The notes below the pieces were generated by a model. The model was given only the letters and a program-made list of their open reading frames with translations. It was not told the DNA's origin and did no database searches. A DNA stretch of 64,000 bases from positions 40,647 through 104,646 of the forward strand of contig JAFDZP010000003.1 of NCBI GenBank assembly GCA_018266835.1, given 5' to 3'. A program made the translations under genes and the position numbers. The DNA comes from Bacteroidota bacterium. GTDB lineage: Bacteria; Bacteroidota; Ignavibacteria; Tepidaquicellales; Tepidaquicellaceae. This document shows positions 43,304-51,867 of this stretch, one piece after another. How positions within the stretch are numbered: the first letter of the stretch is position 1; every line of letters begins with the position of its first letter.

Positions 43304-44362
43304 TTATAATAGTTTTTTAAATAATCCGAGAACTCCCTGTTTCCAGGCAATTCTATGAGTCACGCCCGTGCCCTGCTGTATTGTGTGCTTATTATCCAGA
43401 TACCATTGGTAAGAACGGATAAGAGCCTGTGAATTGGAAAATTTCGGGTCCCAGCCAAGCTGCTTCTGAGCTTTTTCTATTGATACAAATGAGTCTGTAT
43501 CGGCTGTTCCGTAAATCCATTTGTATAATGGTGATAAGTTTAGTAATTCGAAAATTCTTAAGAAAAATTTAATAGGTCCTGCAGGTGTTCCCATTACTCT
43601 TGAACCTGTTCCTGCATATTCACACATCGCTCCTACATCTTCTTTTACTGTCTTGAATTCTTTCGCGCCTACATTGAATGTATCATTTATTTTTTCCAAT
43701 GGCAGTGTAGCGCATAATAATATTGCGTCAACCAAATCTTCTACTTCAAATAACTGGTAACGGTTGTTTCCGTTTCCGATTATTGGAATTTTCACACCTG
43801 ATTCAATCCAATCATATAGAATCTGAAATACGCCAAGTCTTGCTGTTCCGATAAAACTCTTTGGTCTTAATATAGCGATTGGCAATCCTTTAGTTCTGTA
43901 CTCTTCGCAAATCTCTTCACCTTTGATTTTGCTGATGCCGTAAGGACCTACACCGACTCTCGGATGATGCTCATATAAAGGATGAACATCAGGCACTCCG
44001 TATACAGATGTCGAAGAAATGAAAACCATTCTGCCTACTTTATTTTTCAGGCAAGATTCGCAAACCTTTCTTGTGCCTTCTACGTTAGTCTCATAAATAT
44101 CTTTTTTCTTCCAGAGAGGTAATGCTGCTGCGCAATGGATTACAACATCTGCGCCTTTGAGCATTTCATCCATTTGTTTTGCATCCCGAACGTCTCCGTA
44201 AACCATATTTATCTCTTTGCTGTAGTCGCCTTCTTCAAAAGGTGCGATATCAAAGAACGTTGTATTTTTGTATGGAGTGATTTGATTTATCTTCAAACCT
44301 ATGTGATAACCGAGGAAACCTGCTCCTCCTGTTACTACAATTTTTAATTCTTTATCTGCCAT
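43304..44362 (-). CDS. NAD-dependent epimerase/dehydratase (extended SDR, 3-beta-HSD-like)
   Basis: 352 residues. The N-terminus has the extended-SDR glycine motif VVTGGAGFLGYH; DVVIHCAA and FISSTSVYGVP follow, and the active-site pair is YGISK. Such proteins act on nucleotide sugars, flavonoid-like ketones or hydroxysteroids. It starts 21 bases after the SDR gene upstream and ends 10 bases before the aldehyde dehydrogenase start, so the three form an operon reading 45124 to 41905. The substrate is unknown. Confidence 0.85.
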   Translation of the reverse strand: MADKELKIVVTGGAGFLGYHIGLKINQITPYKNTTFFDIAPFEEGDYSKEINMVYGDVRDAKQMDEMLKGADVVIHCAAALPLWKKKDIYETNVEGTRKVCESCLKNKVGRMVFISSTSVYGVPDVHPLYEHHPRVGVGPYGISKIKGEEICEEYRTKGLPIAILRPKSFIGTARLGVFQILYDWIESGVKIPIIGNGNNRYQLFEVEDLVDAILLCATLPLEKINDTFNVGAKEFKTVKEDVGAMCEYAGTGSRVMGTPAGPIKFFLRIFELLNLSPLYKWIYGTADTDSFVSIEKAQKQLGWDPKFSNSQALIRSYQWYLDNKHTIQQGTGVTHRIAWKQGVLGLFKKLL

Positions 44363-44383
44363 TTATATAAATAATATTAATTA

Positions 44384-45124
44384 TTAATAATTACCAAAAA
44401 CTTTTATTATAGAACTTCTTATAGAATTTCCGTTATCTGAAATTAAGAAAGAAATTGCCTCGGCAACTTCTTCGGGCTTCACCCATTTTTTAATATCTTC
44501 TTCACTTCCCCATTCACGGTTTGCAGGTGTATCCATTATGCTTGGCATCACTGTGTTTGCTCTTATATTATAATCTTTATACTCTTCTGAAATTGTATCC
44601 ATCAGCCAGTTCACTCCTGCCTTAGAATAAGAGTAAGGAAAGCGTGATGCTTCCGGTTTCATTCCGGCAATTGCTCCAATGGAAACAATCCTTCCGAAAT
44701 TATTTCTCTTCATAATTTTAAGGCACTCTCTTGTAAAAAAGAAAGTAGATTTAAAATTGAATGTAAACATCTTATCGAAAGTCGCTGTATCCAAGTCACC
44801 AATGTTTACGGGAGCGTGGATGCCGCCGACTGTATTTACTAAATAATCTATGCTTCCTTTTTCCTGAATCTCAACACTGTCAACAAAGTCTTTAACTGAA
44901 TTTTCATCGAAGGCATTGCAATCGAATGCAAATATTTTTCTCAGTTTAAACTCACCCTCATCTGCTGTTGAAGAATTATCAAATACGTGATTGAACTCAT
45001 CCATTGTGAGAGTCGGGATGTAAACCTTAACTCCCTGCTCTGCTAATTTATGAGCAACAACTCTTCCAAGAGCGCCTGTTCCGCCTGTTACTATTGCTAC
45101 TTTATCTTTTGTATCTGATTTCAT
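44384..45124 (-). CDS. SDR family oxidoreductase, first gene of the operon
   Basis: 246 residues with TGGTGALG (13-20) and Y164-x-x-x-K168 (YSYSK), so the catalytic pair is intact. The usual NNAG is NTVG (97-100), a mild deviation. An inserted acidic loop (FDNSSTADEGEFKL) follows the second strand. It leads the operon with the epimerase and the aldehyde dehydrogenase. Upstream lies an array of hairpins. Cytoplasmic dehydrogenase; substrate unknown. Confidence 0.85.
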   Translation of the reverse strand: MKSDTKDKVAIVTGGTGALGRVVAHKLAEQGVKVYIPTLTMDEFNHVFDNSSTADEGEFKLRKIFAFDCNAFDENSVKDFVDSVEIQEKGSIDYLVNTVGGIHAPVNIGDLDTATFDKMFTFNFKSTFFFTRECLKIMKRNNFGRIVSIGAIAGMKPEASRFPYSYSKAGVNWLMDTISEEYKDYNIRANTVMPSIMDTPANREWGSEEDIKKWVKPEEVAEAISFLISDNGNSIRSSIIKVFGNY

Positions 45125-45145
45125 TAATTATTATTTCGTTCCCTC

Positions 45146-45336
45146 GTTACGAATGTCCCCGCTCGTAACACTACATTTCAGTTCTCCTTCCCAAACTCCT
45201 GTTTGGGAAGGCAGTGGAAGTCGAAACTCCGTTTCGACATTAATGCGCGAAACAGAGTTTCGCTCACTATTTCCGTCCCAAACAGTTCGCCGTGGCGAAT
45301 TGGGACGGAGCCGACCTGCTGATTACAAATCAGCAG
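45146..45336. repeat. Array of six different hairpins
   Basis: In 190 bases: gttacga/tcgtaac (45146-45169), ccttcccaaac-tcct-gtttgggaagg (45186-45211), gtcgaaac-tcc-gtttcgac (45220-45238), gcgaaac-aga-gtttcgc (45247-45263), tccgtcccaa/ttgggacgga with an inner ttcgcc/ggcgaa (45272-45309), and ctgctgatt-aca-aatcagcag (45316-45336). Stem sequences differ, but three loops share CTCC or TCC. It lies between two minus-strand genes. Confidence 0.8.
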
Positions 45337-45355
45337 ACCGTTTATCAATATAATC

Positions 45356-46519
45356 TTACGCTAAACAAATCTTGCCCTGAATAACTTCCCTCTTTGCGCC
45401 TGTAACGCTCGGCAGATTTGAAGTCATTCCGTTATATGTCTCGTTTGCAAGAACTGCAAATAAAACCGCTTCTTTATTCTTTGCTGTTATACCTTTTGAA
45501 TCTAACTTTAAAATTTTAGTCCCGGGCATGTGCGAAGCAATGCTTTCGACTAAAAATTTATTCTCCGCTCCGCCGCCGCTGATGTGAAGCTCTTCAATAG
45601 TGCTGCATCCCTTCGGCAAAAATTTATTAATATTGTAACAAATCGTAAACGCCGTGAATTCAGTAACCGTTCTTATTATATCCTGTTTAGGTATTCCCGT
45701 AGAATTCTTTAAAATAAAATTAACAAAGTCCTCGCCGTAATACTCACGTCCCGTTGCTTTAGGCGGTGCCTGCACGTAGTACTTATCTCTCGTTTTCATT
45801 TTATTGAAAAGACCTAAGTTAAGCTCTCCCTGCGATGCAATCTTTCCGTTCTTATCGTAATCCATTTTGTAAAACTTTTTCATTAAAGCATCAATCATCA
45901 TGTTTCCTGCGCCGGTATCGAATGCCAGCACTTCGTCTTTTTTACAACCTTTCTTCAGGATTGTAACATTTCCTATTCCGCCTATATTTAAAAGAGCGAT
46001 ATTCTTCTTTGTATTTCCAAAAAGTATATAATCTAAATATGGAGCAAACGGTGCTCCGTTTCCGTTTACAGCCATATCGGCAGTTCTGAAATCACCAATC
46101 GTTGTAATCCCTGTCAATGTCGCAATAACCGAAGGGTCTCCGATTTGCAGAGTTGCCTTGGATTTAATGCCGCCAACTGATTTTTCCTGAGGGATATGGT
46201 AAATAGTCTGTCCGTGGGAGCCAATAAATGAAATTAAAGAAGAATTTATTTTCCGCTTTGTGAGGAACTCCTTAACTGCCTGAGCGAATGCCTTGCCGAC
46301 TACAAAATTCAGAAGGCAAATATCCTCAACATTGCTTGTTGCAATATGAGAATTTTTAAGTATTAATTTTTTAAGCTCGTTAGGGTATCGCTTTGAATAA
46401 AATTCTTTAACTGCAATTTTTGTCTTTGGCCCAAATCCTTTAACTTCCACTAAAACACAGTCGATAGAATCGACGGAAGTCCCCGATAAAATTCCAATAA
46501 TTCTCGTAACTTTAGGCAT
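45356..46519 (-). CDS. anmK: Anhydro-N-acetylmuramic acid kinase
   Basis: 387 residues, the usual AnmK length. The N-terminus GILSGTSVDSIDCVLVEV is the phosphate-binding signature of this ASKHA kinase; GNGAPFAPYLDYILF, LLNIGGIGNVT, FDTGAGNMMIDALM and HISGGGAENKFLVE follow at the expected places. The enzyme opens and phosphorylates 1,6-anhydro-MurNAc to MurNAc-6-phosphate in cell-wall recycling. No MurQ is adjacent. Single-gene unit flanked by repeat elements. Confidence 0.95.
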   Translation of the reverse strand: MPKVTRIIGILSGTSVDSIDCVLVEVKGFGPKTKIAVKEFYSKRYPNELKKLILKNSHIATSNVEDICLLNFVVGKAFAQAVKEFLTKRKINSSLISFIGSHGQTIYHIPQEKSVGGIKSKATLQIGDPSVIATLTGITTIGDFRTADMAVNGNGAPFAPYLDYILFGNTKKNIALLNIGGIGNVTILKKGCKKDEVLAFDTGAGNMMIDALMKKFYKMDYDKNGKIASQGELNLGLFNKMKTRDKYYVQAPPKATGREYYGEDFVNFILKNSTGIPKQDIIRTVTEFTAFTICYNINKFLPKGCSTIEELHISGGGAENKFLVESIASHMPGTKILKLDSKGITAKNKEAVLFAVLANETYNGMTSNLPSVTGAKREVIQGKICLA

Positions 46520-46639
46520 TTAGTCCGTTAATTTTGAGCATATTTTGAAACAAATATACAATTTTTACGAATTACTTTCTATGGAGAAACATATCCGCTA
46601 GGTAAGGGCAAAGTTATCCTATTATGATTTTCAAATATG

Positions 46640-46764
46640 AATTGCCACGCCTTTTAAGGCATGGATTTAATATGTTCTCATAAAGATGCCCTTCAGGGCA
46701 AATTATTTGGCTAAAGCCCTTTCGAGATGAGAATTTATACCACGGCTTAAAAGCCGTGGCAATT
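46640..46764. repeat. REP/BIME-like element
   Basis: Outer arms aattgccac and gtggcaatt bound 125 bases. Inside are ccacgccttttaaggcatgg, the hairpin tgcccttcagggca and ccacggcttaaaagccgtgg. This pairing of GC-rich hairpins in inverted order is typical of REP elements spread by RAYT transposases. No transposase is nearby. With the next entry it fills most of the gap 46520-46965. Confidence 0.65.
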
Positions 46765-46801
46765 GGCGAAACTATTTACTTGGGGACATTAACAAACAAT
46801 A

Positions 46802-46918
46802 TGTAAAGATTATAAATCTTTATTATTTACATTCGAAACTCCGAACTCGTTACGAACGTCCTCGTTCGTAACGTAATGAGAAAGGATGTAATGATTATAA
46901 ATCTTTATTATTTACATT
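46802..46918. repeat. 32-nt direct repeats flanking a hairpin element
   Basis: The 32-base sequences at 46802-46833 and 46887-46918 differ at one position (both contain gattataaatctttattatt). Between them lie cgaaactccgaac and the hairpin gttacgaa-cgtcctcg-ttcgtaac, a member of the CTCC-loop family. This looks like an inserted small repeat with duplication of the flank, upstream of the STAS gene. Confidence 0.7.
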
Positions 46919-46965
46919 TATTTTGATAATATTTTTTATGATTTTGGTAAAAATTAATTTCTAAA

Positions 46966-47316
46966 ATGGAAGAATTTAGCATTACTAAGAAAAGTTCGGG
47001 AGATATAGAGATCCTTAACCTGGAAGGATTCCTCGACGCCCATACTTCAGTAGAGCTGGAAAAGGAACTTGAAACACTATTGGCATCTAACAAGTTTAAG
47101 ATTATAGTGAATTTCAAGAGGCTGACTTACATCAGCAGCGCCGGACTTGGAGTATTTATGGCTTACATAGAAAATACGAGAAATAATAAAGGAGATATAA
47201 AGCTTTGCGAAATGAGCGAGAAAATATTCAATATTTTCGATATGCTTGGTTTCCCTATTTTATTTGAGATTTACAATGAAGAGAACACAGCAGTAGAAAA
47301 ATTCAGCAACAACTAA
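46966..47316 (+). CDS. STAS-domain anti-sigma-factor antagonist
   Basis: 116 residues, one STAS domain of the SpoIIAA/RsbV type. The phosphorylation site is in LTYISSAGLGVF (a conserved Ser after the strand), and DAHTSVELEKELE precedes it as usual. In partner switching, the unphosphorylated protein binds the HATPase kinase and frees its target. The kinase gene starts 8 bases downstream and a PP2C-type phosphatase follows, so the full switch is encoded here. Confidence 0.9.
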   Translation: MEEFSITKKSSGDIEILNLEGFLDAHTSVELEKELETLLASNKFKIIVNFKRLTYISSAGLGVFMAYIENTRNNKGDIKLCEMSEKIFNIFDMLGFPILFEIYNEENTAVEKFSNN

Positions 47317-47323
47317 AGAGCTA

Positions 47324-47803
47324 TTGAGCGATAATGTAAAAATATTGATTTCAAGTTCTACAAAAAACCTTTCAACCGTAAGGAAGTTTGTTGAAGAGAG
47401 CGCTGAGCACAGCGGACTGGACCAGTCAGTTGTGAACCAGATAGTTCTTTCAGTTGACGAGGCATGCACCAATATTATTAAACATGCGCATAAATATAAT
47501 GAAGCAAATACAATTGAAATAGAAGTTGAAACTGAGAACAATCAGTTCAAAATCACTTTCAATTATAAAAGCGGCAACACATTTGACCCGAACGATGCAG
47601 CAAATCCTGATATGAATGAATACTTCAAAAATTTCAAGGTCGGCGGACTTGGTATTCCAATCATGAAAAAATTCATGAGCAAAATTATCGCACAGCATAA
47701 AAATCCTGATATAAATTCTCTTGTATTAATAAAATCTATAGATAAACCATCTTCTTTCCCGGCAGGGGCAAAGCAGTTCAGAGGCACAATACTTTTCAGA
47801 TAA
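47324..47803 (+). CDS. RsbW/SpoIIAB-like serine kinase (HATPase anti-sigma factor)
   Basis: 159 residues from a TTG start. The N-box is DEACTNIIKHAHKY (ATP-Mg binding Asn), and the G-box is VGGLGIPIMKKFM. The intermediate SSFPAGAKQFRGT region is usual for this family. It would phosphorylate the STAS protein encoded just upstream and might hold a sigma factor or another output. No sigma factor gene is adjacent, so the output is unknown. Confidence 0.88.
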   Translation: MSDNVKILISSSTKNLSTVRKFVEESAEHSGLDQSVVNQIVLSVDEACTNIIKHAHKYNEANTIEIEVETENNQFKITFNYKSGNTFDPNDAANPDMNEYFKNFKVGGLGIPIMKKFMSKIIAQHKNPDINSLVLIKSIDKPSSFPAGAKQFRGTILFR

Positions 47804-47833
47804 TATTTTTTAAAAGTTACCTTCTCGCAATCC

Positions 47834-49573
47834 ATGTCCAGAACAGAATCAGAGCAAAAGCAGCTTGAGTTGAATTCGCTGATTGAGTTTTCACAGACTC
47901 TCAACGGCAATCTTGACCTCGATTTTATTTTCCGTAATATTCTTCTGAGTATTATGGGTAAGATGCTTATCTCCAAAGCTCTCGTTCTTATCAAAAAAGA
48001 TTTCACAAACGGCACAGAAGTCTACCTGCCAATAACAAGCAGAGGCATTGACTTAAAAAGCATTCCGAAGGAAATGGAGCTGGTGTTCCCGAAAATTCCT
48101 TTTTTCCATGCTGATGAGTTGGAGACTTGTCATAAACTAAAAGATTACGATTTAAAATATTTCTTCAAAATTTATTTTCAGAATAAGTTACTTGGTGTAC
48201 TATGCATAGGCAATAAGCTCGGCGCAGGAACAACTGAATTAAGCAAGAGTGAGATAGTTTTTATTGAGACTATGCTGAACATCTCTGCATCTGCAATTGA
48301 GAATACATTAAAGTTTACCGAGATAAAGGCGCTGAACCAGAATCTGAATTCAAAGATTCAGCAGTTAAAATCACTTTTTGAGCTTAGCAAAGAATTCAAC
48401 TCGAATATTTTAAATAAAGAAAATATTCTGAAGCTGTTAAATTTTTCTTTGCTCGGAAATTTCGGAATAAGAGACTATGCAATAATTTCAAAGGATAAGG
48501 AAGATAAGCTTTATCTTATGAAGGAGAATAAGAATGTAAATCTTGAAGACTTTGATGTTGAGATTTTGAATACAATGAACAAACCGTATATGATTCGTGA
48601 AGAGAACGATAACGAGTTTTTAGATAGTTTATATAAAAAGCATTATGAGCTTATAATTCCAACTGTAAACGATGGTAAGACAGATAACATAATCATACTC
48701 GGCAAAAAACTTACACCTAAACCATACAGTGAAAGCGACCTTGAGTTTCTTGAATCGATTGTAAATCTTTCTGTGATGTCTATTGAAAACTCAATGTTAT
48801 TCGATGAGTTTCTTGATAAGAAAAAAATTGAAAGTGAGCTTCGCATTGCAAGAGAGATTCAGATAGCGTTATTGCCAAAAAATATTCCGCAGGTAAAAGA
48901 TTATGATATTACTGCAACAAACATCCCTGCCCTTCATATCGGAGGAGATTATTTTGACGTAATAAAATTAAATGAAAACAAAGTAGCACTTATAATTGCT
49001 GACGTATCCGGTAAAGGAACTCCGGCTTCGCTATTAATGTCCAATATACAATCAGCTGTTCATTCATATTTAAAATTATATGCAGAAGATACATTTGATC
49101 TGGAATCAGTTACCGGGAAAATTAACGAATTAATTTATGAGAACACTCCGCCGGAAAAATTTATTACATTTTTCTGGGGAATACTTGACACTAACACACA
49201 TGAATTTGAATATATAAATGCAGGGCATAATCCCCCGTTCGTATTAAAAAACTCTCATGTGGATTTGCTTGATAAAGGCGGCTTTATGATAGGCATTATG
49301 GATACGGGAGTAATTTACGAAAAAGGAAAAATTACATTGGGAGATGACGATGTGCTGATATTCTACACTGACGGAGTGACAGAAGCGCAGAATAATCTGA
49401 ACGAAGAATACGGTGATGAGAATTTAATTTCATTTGTAAAAAATATACGCGGTGAAACATCTAAAACAATTCTTACAGAAATCACAAACTCTATTGATAC
49501 ATTCACAAAAGGAATGCCTCAGTACGACGATATTACTCTTATTATTCTAAAAAAGAATAAGTGTACTAAATAA
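47834..49573 (+). CDS. GAF-domain SpoIIE/RsbU-type serine phosphatase
   Basis: 579 residues. Two GAF-like sensor domains (about 15-165 and 185-330) are joined by a helical segment to a PP2C-SpoIIE domain beginning at RIAREIQIALLPKN. Metal-binding aspartates are in HIGGDYFDVIKL, IIADVSGKGTPASLLMS and YTDGVTEAQN, and the final YDDITLIIL is typical. It should dephosphorylate the STAS protein and so release the target of the kinase. Third gene of the signalling operon; the signal sensed by the GAF domains is unknown. Confidence 0.9.
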   Translation: MSRTESEQKQLELNSLIEFSQTLNGNLDLDFIFRNILLSIMGKMLISKALVLIKKDFTNGTEVYLPITSRGIDLKSIPKEMELVFPKIPFFHADELETCHKLKDYDLKYFFKIYFQNKLLGVLCIGNKLGAGTTELSKSEIVFIETMLNISASAIENTLKFTEIKALNQNLNSKIQQLKSLFELSKEFNSNILNKENILKLLNFSLLGNFGIRDYAIISKDKEDKLYLMKENKNVNLEDFDVEILNTMNKPYMIREENDNEFLDSLYKKHYELIIPTVNDGKTDNIIILGKKLTPKPYSESDLEFLESIVNLSVMSIENSMLFDEFLDKKKIESELRIAREIQIALLPKNIPQVKDYDITATNIPALHIGGDYFDVIKLNENKVALIIADVSGKGTPASLLMSNIQSAVHSYLKLYAEDTFDLESVTGKINELIYENTPPEKFITFFWGILDTNTHEFEYINAGHNPPFVLKNSHVDLLDKGGFMIGIMDTGVIYEKGKITLGDDDVLIFYTDGVTEAQNNLNEEYGDENLISFVKNIRGETSKTILTEITNSIDTFTKGMPQYDDITLIILKKNKCTK

Positions 49574-49581
49574 TTTTTATT

Positions 49582-50094
49582 ATGCTTACCGAGAAACAGG
49601 AGAAGTGGGTTCAGCATTTATCCGATGAATCTATAATTTCTATTGTTCCGTTCGATCCGACCTGCGATGAAAAATTTGAATCTGTCAAATCATTAATACA
49701 ATCTAAATTAGGCACTCAGCAAAGAGTGGAGCATCGCGGAGCAAGCAGTCTTGGAATTTCCGGCCAGGACGAAATTGATATACACATTCCCGTTGCTGAA
49801 AAAGATTTTAATGATATGATAGATACTTTGGAGGAATTATTCGGTCCGGTAAAAGGACATTATCCGTTGGAAAGAGCGCGCTTCAATACCTTCGTAGATG
49901 GGAAGAAGATAGAAATATTTATAGTGAATGAAGAGAGTCCTGCATGGACTGAAGGACAAAAATTTTACGAGTATTTAAATAATAATCCTAACGTTTTAGA
50001 GCAGTATAGAATTTTAAAAGAGAGTTTGAACGGACTTACGACGAGAGAATATTACAGAAAGAAAATTGAGTTTATGAATGAGATATTAAAATAA
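49582..50094 (+). CDS. GrpB-like (UPF0157) nucleotidyltransferase-fold protein
   Basis: 170 residues. VEHRGASSLGISGQDEIDIH corresponds to the GrpB pattern VxHIGSTSVxGxxxKxxIDI, followed by YPLERARFNTFVDGKKIEIF and a helical end TTREYYRKKIEFMNEIL. GrpB proteins share the minimal nucleotidyltransferase fold; the biochemical role is unclear. It begins 8 bases after the phosphatase gene, which places it in the signalling operon and raises the chance of a linked function. Confidence 0.8.
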   Translation: MLTEKQEKWVQHLSDESIISIVPFDPTCDEKFESVKSLIQSKLGTQQRVEHRGASSLGISGQDEIDIHIPVAEKDFNDMIDTLEELFGPVKGHYPLERARFNTFVDGKKIEIFIVNEESPAWTEGQKFYEYLNNNPNVLEQYRILKESLNGLTTREYYRKKIEFMNEILK

Positions 50095-50101
50095 TTGTGG
50101 C

Positions 50102-50635
50102 TTAATTTTCTGCAATCAATTCTTTTATCTTCTCTTCTGTCTTGATATAATCCCCTTCCCCAACTTTAGTGTATCTTACATTTCCTTTTTTATCAAGAAT
50201 AATAATTGTCGGCCAGGCATCAACATTGAATTTATCCCAGATAGTAAACTCATTATCTATTAATACAGGGTATTCAATTCCAAACTCATTAACAGCTTTC
50301 TTTACATTATCGAATTTTCTTTCACGGTCGAATTCGGGACAATGAATACCAATGGTTTCAAACTTATCTGATTTATATTTTGAGTACCAGTCTTTTACAT
50401 AAGGGAGGGTATTTTTACAATTATAACATCCAAACGTCCAAAACTCGATTAAAACTACTTTGCCATTTAAATCATTCAACGAAATATCTTTATCGGAGTT
50501 TATCCACTTCCCTTTCACATCTTTAAGATTACTAATTTCATAGGAAGGCTTATTAGAAAAAGCATAGAAAAGTGAAACTGATAAAATAAAAATTGCAGCG
50601 AGGAATATTATTGAAAATATTTTAATCTTATACAT
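50102..50635 (-). CDS. Membrane-anchored thioredoxin-like (TlpA/redoxin) protein
   Basis: I choose ATG 50635 (MYKIKIFSIIFLAAIF, 177 residues), because a single membrane anchor starts there; 14 earlier codons are open but look untypical. The active site is FWTFGCYNCKNTLPYV (C-x-x-C), and HCPEFDRERKF and the cis-proline context AWPTII follow as in AhpC/TSA-TlpA proteins. It acts in the periplasm as a thiol reductase or oxidase. It lies tail-to-tail with the GrpB-like gene. Partner unknown. Confidence 0.85.
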   Translation of the reverse strand: MYKIKIFSIIFLAAIFILSVSLFYAFSNKPSYEISNLKDVKGKWINSDKDISLNDLNGKVVLIEFWTFGCYNCKNTLPYVKDWYSKYKSDKFETIGIHCPEFDRERKFDNVKKAVNEFGIEYPVLIDNEFTIWDKFNVDAWPTIIILDKKGNVRYTKVGEGDYIKTEEKIKELIAEN

Positions 50636-50717
50636 TTCAAATAGATTTGTCTTTATAAATAGAACGGACATAAACATATAAAGGTTCTACTTAATACAAA
50701 TTTATACAAAACAAAAA

Positions 50718-50745
50718 GCCCTTGCATCAGTTAAGATACAAGGGC
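50718..50745 (-). terminator. Terminator of rpsR
   Basis: On the minus strand GCCCTTG and CAAGGGC form a stem followed by TTTTTGTTTTG, 27 bases after the stop of rpsR. Confidence 0.85.
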
Positions 50746-50771
50746 ATAGATGTATATAAAATTATATAAGA

Positions 50772-51065
50772 TTAGTGCTTTGTGCCGTCGCTTACAAAAG
50801 GAATAAATGCAAGGTGTCTTGCTCTTTTGATAGCTGTGGTAAGCTGTCTTTGCATTTTTGAAGTTGCGCCTGTTATTCTTGCAGGAAGTAATTTGCCCTG
50901 ATCATTTAAGAATCTGGTTAATAATCTTACGTCTCTGAAGTCGATGAATTTATCAATTCCTCTTTCTTTAAACGGATCTTTTTTCTTTCCCTGGCTCTTT
51001 TTTGCGCTTATTTGCTGTGTGAGCTTGTAGTTCTTAGCTTGCTGCTTTACTGTTAATTTCTTCAT
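50772..51065 (-). CDS. rpsR: 30S ribosomal protein S18
   Basis: 97 residues, a little longer than the usual 75-90 because of a basic N-terminal extension. The core IDKFIDFRDVRLLTRFLNDQ, then KLLPARITGATSKMQRQL and IKRARHLAFIPF, is the canonical S18 signature. S18 binds S6 on the 30S platform; the usual partners rpsF, ssb and rplI are not adjacent here. It has its own terminator. Confidence 0.97.
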   Translation of the reverse strand: MKKLTVKQQAKNYKLTQQISAKKSQGKKKDPFKERGIDKFIDFRDVRLLTRFLNDQGKLLPARITGATSKMQRQLTTAIKRARHLAFIPFVSDGTKH

Positions 51066-51165
51066 TCAAATAATTGTTAAACAACAAATATAGTAATAAT
51101 TAAAGCTTTATTCAATGGCTATTTTAAGTTTATTTTGCAGAAAGATTGATATAAAAACATCAATT

Positions 51166-51855
51166 TTAAAGCTTTTTTAAATAAACTGTATTCACGACTC
51201 CCAGAAAATTGTTTTTCAGCTTAAAATTCTTAAAATTATGCCTCTCTGTAATGTTAACAAAATCCGTAACTGAATAGAAATTTGAGACTGATTTATACAG
51301 ATAACTGTATGCATACTTACTGCCCGATATTAAATTCCCTACCACAGGCATTACCTTTCCGAAATAAAAATTAAAGAGCTTTGTTTTAAAATCGTTATTG
51401 CTGAACATCTCAATTATTATCAGCTGCCCGTTTTTTTTCAGCACGCGATTTATTTCATCAAGACACTTTTCCATAAACTCAAAATTTCTTATTCCGAATC
51501 CTATTGTGATAACATCAATGGAATTATCCTCAAATGGCAGATGAAGCGAATCACATTGTAAAATCACTAAAGCGGGATTATTTATTTTCTTCTTCTGCAG
51601 CGCAAGCATATTGTAAGAAATATCTGCTGCAAATAATTTTTGGGGATTAAGTTTAATCAGTTCCAAAGATAAGTCACCCGTACCTGTTGCTAAATCAATT
51701 ATAAAATCCTTCGGGGTATTATTTTTCCGAATCTCTTTTACTATCTCTCTCCTCCACTTCTGGTCGAGCTTAAGCGTAAATAGATGATTTAAAAAATCAT
51801 ACTTTCCGGCGATCTCATCGAACATCCCCTGAATTTTCTTTCGTGACTTATCCAA
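51166..51855 (-). CDS. menG: Demethylmenaquinone/ubiquinone C-methyltransferase (UbiE/MenG)
   Basis: 229 residues. The N-terminal MFDEIAGKYDFLNHLFTLKL and WRREIV, the SAM-binding motif DLATGTGDLSLEL, and GFGIRNF followed by EINRVLKKNGQLIIIEMF are typical of UbiE/COQ5. In this lineage the quinone is probably menaquinone, so it would catalyse the last methylation of menaquinone synthesis. It lies 12 bases after the LolC/E-like permease gene. Confidence 0.92.
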   Translation of the reverse strand: MDKSRKKIQGMFDEIAGKYDFLNHLFTLKLDQKWRREIVKEIRKNNTPKDFIIDLATGTGDLSLELIKLNPQKLFAADISYNMLALQKKKINNPALVILQCDSLHLPFEDNSIDVITIGFGIRNFEFMEKCLDEINRVLKKNGQLIIIEMFSNNDFKTKLFNFYFGKVMPVVGNLISGSKYAYSYLYKSVSNFYSVTDFVNITERHNFKNFKLKNNFLGVVNTVYLKKL

Positions 51856-51867
51856 ATATAATTTTCT

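Noticed and set aside
45153..45353. Plus-strand frame of 66 codons through the hairpin array
   Set aside because: It translates only the palindromic repeats; no start context or neighbours support it.
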